Assembly: GCA_023213395.1 (NCBI GenBank) | Contig: CM041465.1 | Span: 227,361,741-227,425,740 of the forward strand | Length of the DNA stretch: 64,000 nucleotides | Source of the DNA: Cycas panzhihuaensis | Lineage: Eukaryota; Cycadophyta | Direction of reading: 5' to 3' | Shown here: piece after piece, positions 57,934-64,000 of the stretch | How positions within the stretch are numbered: position 1 is the stretch's first letter | Layout of the letters: each line of letters begins with the position of its first letter | Translations under genes and position numbers: made by a program | The notes under the pieces: model-generated | Database searches by the model: none | Told to the model about the DNA's origin: nothing | Seen by the model: the letters and a program-made list of their open reading frames with translations, nothing else

Positions 57934-58220
57934 TTGGCCAAACTTGCGCAATTTGATGTCCTCATCTTATTAGACAAATTGGTATTGCCCAAAACTTTTT
58001 ATTATTATTATTTTAGTTTTTTAGGGAGGTGTTTGTGTACCATAGATATTATCATGGTACTGCAAATGCTCTTAGGGGGCTTATCATGCTATTGTAATGA
58101 TTATTGTAGTACCACAACAATCTCTATGATACTACTAGAATATATGTGGCATAGAGACAACTAATTAAATTTTTTTATTTTCTTCAAAAATGCCTCTAAA
58201 ATTGGTTTGTTAGGCTATTA
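57934..58220. mobile_element. MITE-like AT-rich unit, copy 3 (tentative)
   Basis: The core 58030-58160 repeats the TACCAT/ATGGTA vocabulary of copies 1 and 2 (gtaccatagatattatcatggtac is an inverted pair of 7-base arms; gtagtaccacaac). Flanks show ggccaaac and ggtttgtt but in the opposite sense to copy 2, so true termini are unresolved. Confidence 0.28.
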
Positions 58221-59100
58221 TTTAGTAAAGAATGAGTCTAGATATATGGTGACTAATGTGGTTAGCTTCCTATATGTGTTTATAGGTTATTTTAGTGATT
58301 AATAATCATGAAAACATAGTCATGCCTATGTTAGGGTTGGTAGATCTGATGATAGCTCGTGATAAAGACGTGCTAAGATGTTGTGATCTACTAAGGGTGG
58401 TGATGACATGCTAATAAACATTAAATTAGGTACTACTCATTGATATTATATCCCATTGTGATTGACCAAGGTAAGTATTTGATTTACCTAATGTAGGGTA
58501 TGTTACAATCATGGCTAGAGATATTAGGAGGATACTTGGGTTGTTGGTGAGGGGAGCACCTCCTAAGTTATGGATTCTACCCAACACTAAGGATACACGT
58601 AGAGTTATGGCTATATACATTTATAGGAGAGGTCACTAGGATTATAGAGGTGGGAGCATAAAAAAGAGTATGGTAACTAGTATTCCTTGTTCAAGAAAGT
58701 TGATTATTTTTATTATTCTATTCTGGATATTGCAGAGACCGAATTATAAGGAGGTGCCAAGTGGATGGATGGATGTGATTCATTACTGTAAGGGCTAAGA
58801 GAGACTAGACTAAGTGGCCATTATAATGGCTAATATTTGTGAATAATTACACTAAATTAGAGTAGTGAATCATGGGGGATTTTCATACTACTTGATACTT
58901 TAGTACTAGTTTTTCAACAAAGTTAGGCATATAGGAGGGCCACAACTAGTAATGCCTAGGGAATCACTTATACATAGGTGGCCCTCATAATTTTAGAGCC
59001 TTGAGGAGCTAGATTAGGTTAGGCAGATGATCAATACAATATCTTTAGATCTACTAACTCTGAATGATTATATGAAACACCTATATTGAGGGGCTCACTA
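58221..59100 (+). other. Unassigned, partly coding-like DNA
   Basis: A 41-codon frame 58513-58638 (MARDIRRILGLLVRGAPP) and purine-rich composition hint at a plus-strand protein relic continuing into 59102-59335. No family recognised. Confidence 0.3.
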
Positions 59101-59101
59101 G

Positions 59102-59335
59102 GACAACAATAATGAGGGCGAGGGGGTCATAGTAGGGCTGGCAGCGAAGGCCAGAGAGTAGGTGGGAGCTAGAGAGGAGGCTACTAGAGCCAAAGAAAAT
59201 GAGGAGGCTATGACGGGAGAAGAGGCATATGATGCCAATATAGAGGAAGAGGGAGTTGGCCAAGCTATCGCAATAGCACAAGGAGAGGTACCTCCAAGAG
59301 GTATTATCTTTCGCAGCCTAATTTTTAGTCTATTT
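59102..59335 (+). pseudogene. Acidic coding-like fragment of unknown family
   Basis: Reads DNNNEGEGVIVGLAAKARE, one TAG stop, then an open frame from the ATG at 59162: [35 protein letters not shown]. Glu/Ala-rich and low complexity, with more CpG than its surroundings. The frame runs into the TA microsatellite; the long Ile-Tyr tail beyond 59360 is simply translated repeat. Possibly the C-terminus of a transposon-encoded protein; not recognised. Confidence 0.35.
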
Positions 59336-59359
59336 CAATTTATATTGTATCTTAATTTA

Positions 59360-61820
<2,461 letters not shown>

Positions 61821-61836
61821 TGTGTACGTGTGTGTG

Positions 61837-62120
61837 TGTTATATAACTAATCCTTTAACCAAATCAAGATAGAGAAAATATGAAGAGAAATAGAAGAAAT
61901 AAGTTGAAATAAGAAGAAAGGATTTCAAAGAACTTCCATTAAGATAACATCATATCATATTATATTTCTCTTTATAATAAAGTGGGGTATATATAAAACT
62001 CACCCCCCATATTATTATATTCCTACCTTTATGTCAACATATCCTATTAATCCTCGTGATGGAGGATCATAGCCTTCTCTAACATATGGTGTAGGGTCAC
62101 GACATTCTCTCTCCCCTCAG
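61837..62120 (-). repeat. Element J (Ty3/gypsy) 3' LTR and polypurine tract
   Basis: On the minus strand a 268-bp unit (61837-62104) begins TGTCGTGACCCTACACC, the 'TGTCACGACCC' start common among plant Ty3 LTRs, and ends TAGTTATATAACA. A TATA-like TTTTATATATACC lies at about 61984-61996. The polypurine complement ctctctcccctcag follows at 62107-62120. The other LTR is not in the window. The LTR abuts the TG/TA microsatellite directly. Confidence 0.72.
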
Positions 62121-62426
62121 ATGCTTCGCCCTCGAAGCATCCTGATACATAGATGCATGTGACTACCTCCTGGTACTAATGTCCACAAGATAGGTCCATC
62201 AAAGGTTATCCAAAAGTCTATGCATAGAATAAGAATATATCCATCCCAAGTAGATCTTTATGTGTCCAGAATCTTTCTAACCTTAGAATCTCAAGCTTGA
62301 ATGATATACATACCTAGGGTACTTAATTTGTGAGGGCTTTATATGATAAGTGCTTTGATACCAAGTCTCCCGATAATGTAGGTGTCGATAAGGTCCCACT
62401 ATGGTTTATGCTCTAACTTTTGATGA
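62121..62426 (-). other. Element J 3' non-coding segment with a primer-site-like motif
   Basis: Non-coding. On minus, TGGTATCAAAGCA (62352-62364) resembles an initiator-Met primer site, but the sequence to its right is not an LTR copy of 61837-62104, so the match may be chance or a scrap of another element. Confidence 0.4.
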
Positions 62427-62899
62427 GTGGTATTCTTCCTTATCCTTGGCTATGACTGGTGGTATAGAATGGCAAAGAGTTTCTACTCTGTGACTATGGT
62501 GCTCCTTTTCTCCCTCATTGTCTTTATTTTTCTCTTGACTTTGAGGAGTGGGGAGAATTCCTTATTCCACCTTTTGATTATACTTCTCAAGTATTTGATA
62601 AGCTTCTTATTTATCTTTATCAAGGCTTTGTATCTCTTTCCATCAAGAAGCATTATATTTAAGAGAGATTTCTAATTTTAGTCAAAAAAATAAAATATAC
62701 CAACTATATTATACTACTCCTTATACCAAAGATAAGTCTCTCCTTATAGATACATTAAGGCTACTTTAGTCATCTCTTTATTTTTGAGTAGTTATCATCA
62801 AGTAATTTTAAATATGCTTACATATCCATGACCCAATCATCTATAGAAAGAGTCCCATCAATATTAAATGTACAAGGTATGGGCCTTTTTGTAGCCATG
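62427..62899 (-). pseudogene. Element J gag remnant
   Basis: From ATG at 62899 (minus): MATKRPIPCTFNIDGTLSID, then DWVMDM and a stop; the 'F..DGt...ddWv..m' pattern fits the start of a Ty3 gag. A basic/acidic tail (SQEKNKDNEGEKEHH) is read near 62500. Only about 300 bp separate it from the 3' LTR region, so protease to integrase have been deleted. Weakly supported. Confidence 0.4.
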
Positions 62900-63445
62900 A
62901 TAATATAGATTTGGGAGAGATTAGAGGGTGTCTATAGTTAGTTATTATTTCGACTCACCGAAATGGATCTGACGCAGTCGACTCAGGTAAGCTCAGGTAT
63001 GCTTCTTTCTTTTCACTTCTACTATTTCTTTGGAAAGGTTGACAGAAGTATTGCCTCATTGCATGACTGCTTGCTTCATTTGTATGATCACTTTGCATCC
63101 ATTTGGCTTGATCATGCTGCTTGTCGTATTGTGAGCCTATGACGACCTAGCGGGACCTACCTCTCCTCAAGGTAGGCATCCCCATGGCACTCTACGACCC
63201 TCCGCACTACCTCCACATTGCCTCAAGCCTCATTTGATTTGTATGACCCATTTATGCCTTGATTTTGAGCTCCTATCATGACGTTTCTGGGACCTTTAGC
63301 CCCTTGATGCCCCTTTTGGCCTCGTTCACATGACTTCTGGACTTTCCTAGTCACGTGGACAGGGGGGGAAGCCCCTCCCAAGCCTGCCACATCACCTTTT
63401 AAAGCTCATGTAACCTAGATTATTGCCATTCTACCTTTCTAGTCC

Positions 63446-63491
63446 CGCACCATTGTAAACTTAGCGGTACCGCGAAGTTTACCGTGGTGCG
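63446..63491. repeat. 46-bp near-perfect palindrome
   Basis: The arms run from CGCACCA inward through GTAAACTT to a self-complementary GCGGTACCGC centre, and back out through AAGTTTAC and TGGTGCG. Only three of 23 base pairs mismatch. Six CpG dinucleotides lie in 46 bp. It lies about 115 bp upstream of the TATA-like box. Confidence 0.85.
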
Positions 63492-63606
63492 ACTGTTATA
63501 AGTTATTTTTAAAAAACTGCCATGGTAATTCTCGCTTTTTCCACAAAATTGCCATGTGGCCTTGCATCCAACTTAGCCCTATTCGTTTGTTTAGGGCTGG
63601 GATGGG

Positions 63607-63613
63607 TATAAAT
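63607..63613 (+). promoter_or_regulatory. TATA-like box
   Basis: tataaat in the context ggatgggtataaatcc, downstream of the palindrome and followed by a pyrimidine-rich stretch, as in plant gene or LTR promoters. No transcript start can be shown. Confidence 0.35.
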
Positions 63614-64000
63614 CCAAAAGCCATCATCATTTTACCACTCTTGGATTTTTTTTTGCTCTCTAACTCAATTATTTTCTGTTGTAGTTTCTGCTCTTTCTTT
63701 CTCCCTTCTATAGGTGCATCTGCAGGCTTGCGTTTCCTACAACTCCAGCTTAGGATCCGCCTATAACAGCCCTTCTCCGTGGTGGGAAGATTCTCTCCAG
63801 GCATTCTCAAGCAAGTTTTGGCATGGTTCTCTTCCAGTTCGCCCCAACAAATGTCTCTTACAACTGCCTCTTGGGATATCTCCTGCAAAACCCTGCAAGA
63901 ACTCTCCTCTCTGCTAGTTGCAGGGGTAAACCTACCCTATTTTTAGCTCAACAACTATTTTAGACCCCCTTTTAAGGATTTATGGTATGTTATTCCCATG

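Larger units (their letters stand above)
62905..64000. other. GC- and CpG-richer block, promoter-like, origin unknown
   Basis: Composition shifts abruptly: many CpG and GC-rich words (gacgcagtcgactc, gacgacctagcggg, cacgtggac, gtaccgcgaag). It holds a 46-bp palindrome (63446-63491), a TATA-like tataaat (63607-63613), and in 62964-62990 an ATG in good context (accgaaATGG, MDLTQSTQ) followed by the splice-donor-like CAG|GTAAGC. Opposed open stretches (63496-63888 minus, 63714-63917 plus) show no known domain. It could be the 5' region of element J, an LTR of another, younger element continuing off the window, or a gene's 5' end. Confidence 0.45.

Noticed and set aside
62352-62364. Primer-binding site of element J
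   Set aside because: TGGTATCAAAGCA is a good match, but no LTR copy lies on the expected side.
63496-63888. 130-codon minus-strand open frame
   Set aside because: Overlapped by open frames on plus, Lys-rich without domain, and lies over promoter-like features; composition (fewer AT-rich stops) explains it.
63714-63917. 67-codon plus-strand open frame
   Set aside because: No domain and no codon-bias evidence; kept only as part of the unexplained GC-rich block.

Overview
This is plant nuclear DNA, very AT-rich and made almost entirely of decayed LTR retrotransposons. No intact host gene, tRNA, rRNA or CRISPR array is visible. The plant assignment rests on Ty1/copia and Ty3/gypsy chromodomain elements primed by initiator-Met tRNA (TGGTATCAGAGC-type primer sites), a TRIM-class mini-retrotransposon, a TR-GAG-type copia element and a gag of the plant UBN2/DUF4219 class. 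The species cannot be named.

Layout. 1-4315: old unique-looking DNA with a MITE-like copy and a LINE-ORF1-like relic, both weak. 4316-9228: a complete, comparatively young non-autonomous copia element carrying only gag (5-bp duplication TTATA), inserted into another MITE-like unit. 9481-12770: gene-free AT-rich DNA. 12771-13306: an LTR plus primer site of a broken minus-strand element (H). 13638-51950: one giant nest. Its outer member is chromovirus F (minus strand, LTRs of exactly 400 bp each). F was hit by copia B (14932-26107), itself hit by copia A (16999-22048). F was also hit by a 275-bp TRIM-like element. The TRIM right LTR received chromovirus D (26424-46427), whose 5' LTR received copia C (32921-46357), whose leader received chromovirus E (34456-40522). 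That is five layers (F > TRIM > D > C > E) plus a side branch (F > B > A); every boundary has a recognisable 5-bp target duplication. By hand count LTR divergence falls inward: F about 22%, D about 15%, C about 13%, E 7-8%.

51956-59340: gene-poor DNA with simple repeats, a lone RNase H relic (minus strand) and a short acidic ORF running into a ~2.46-kb TA-rich microsatellite (59361-61818). 61837-62899: the 3' LTR and a gag remnant of an internally deleted Ty3 element J. 62905-64000: a distinctly more GC- and CpG-rich block with a TATA-like box and a 46-bp near-perfect palindrome.

Nothing here works as a pathway. Domains remain readable, but CAA/CAG/CGA/TGG codons have repeatedly become stops and catalytic Asp/Glu have become Asn/Lys, the signature of long-term cytosine deamination in silenced heterochromatin. 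All three nested Ty3 elements lie on the minus strand and all full-length Ty1 elements on the plus strand. All percentages and coordinates of decayed domains are hand-read estimates.
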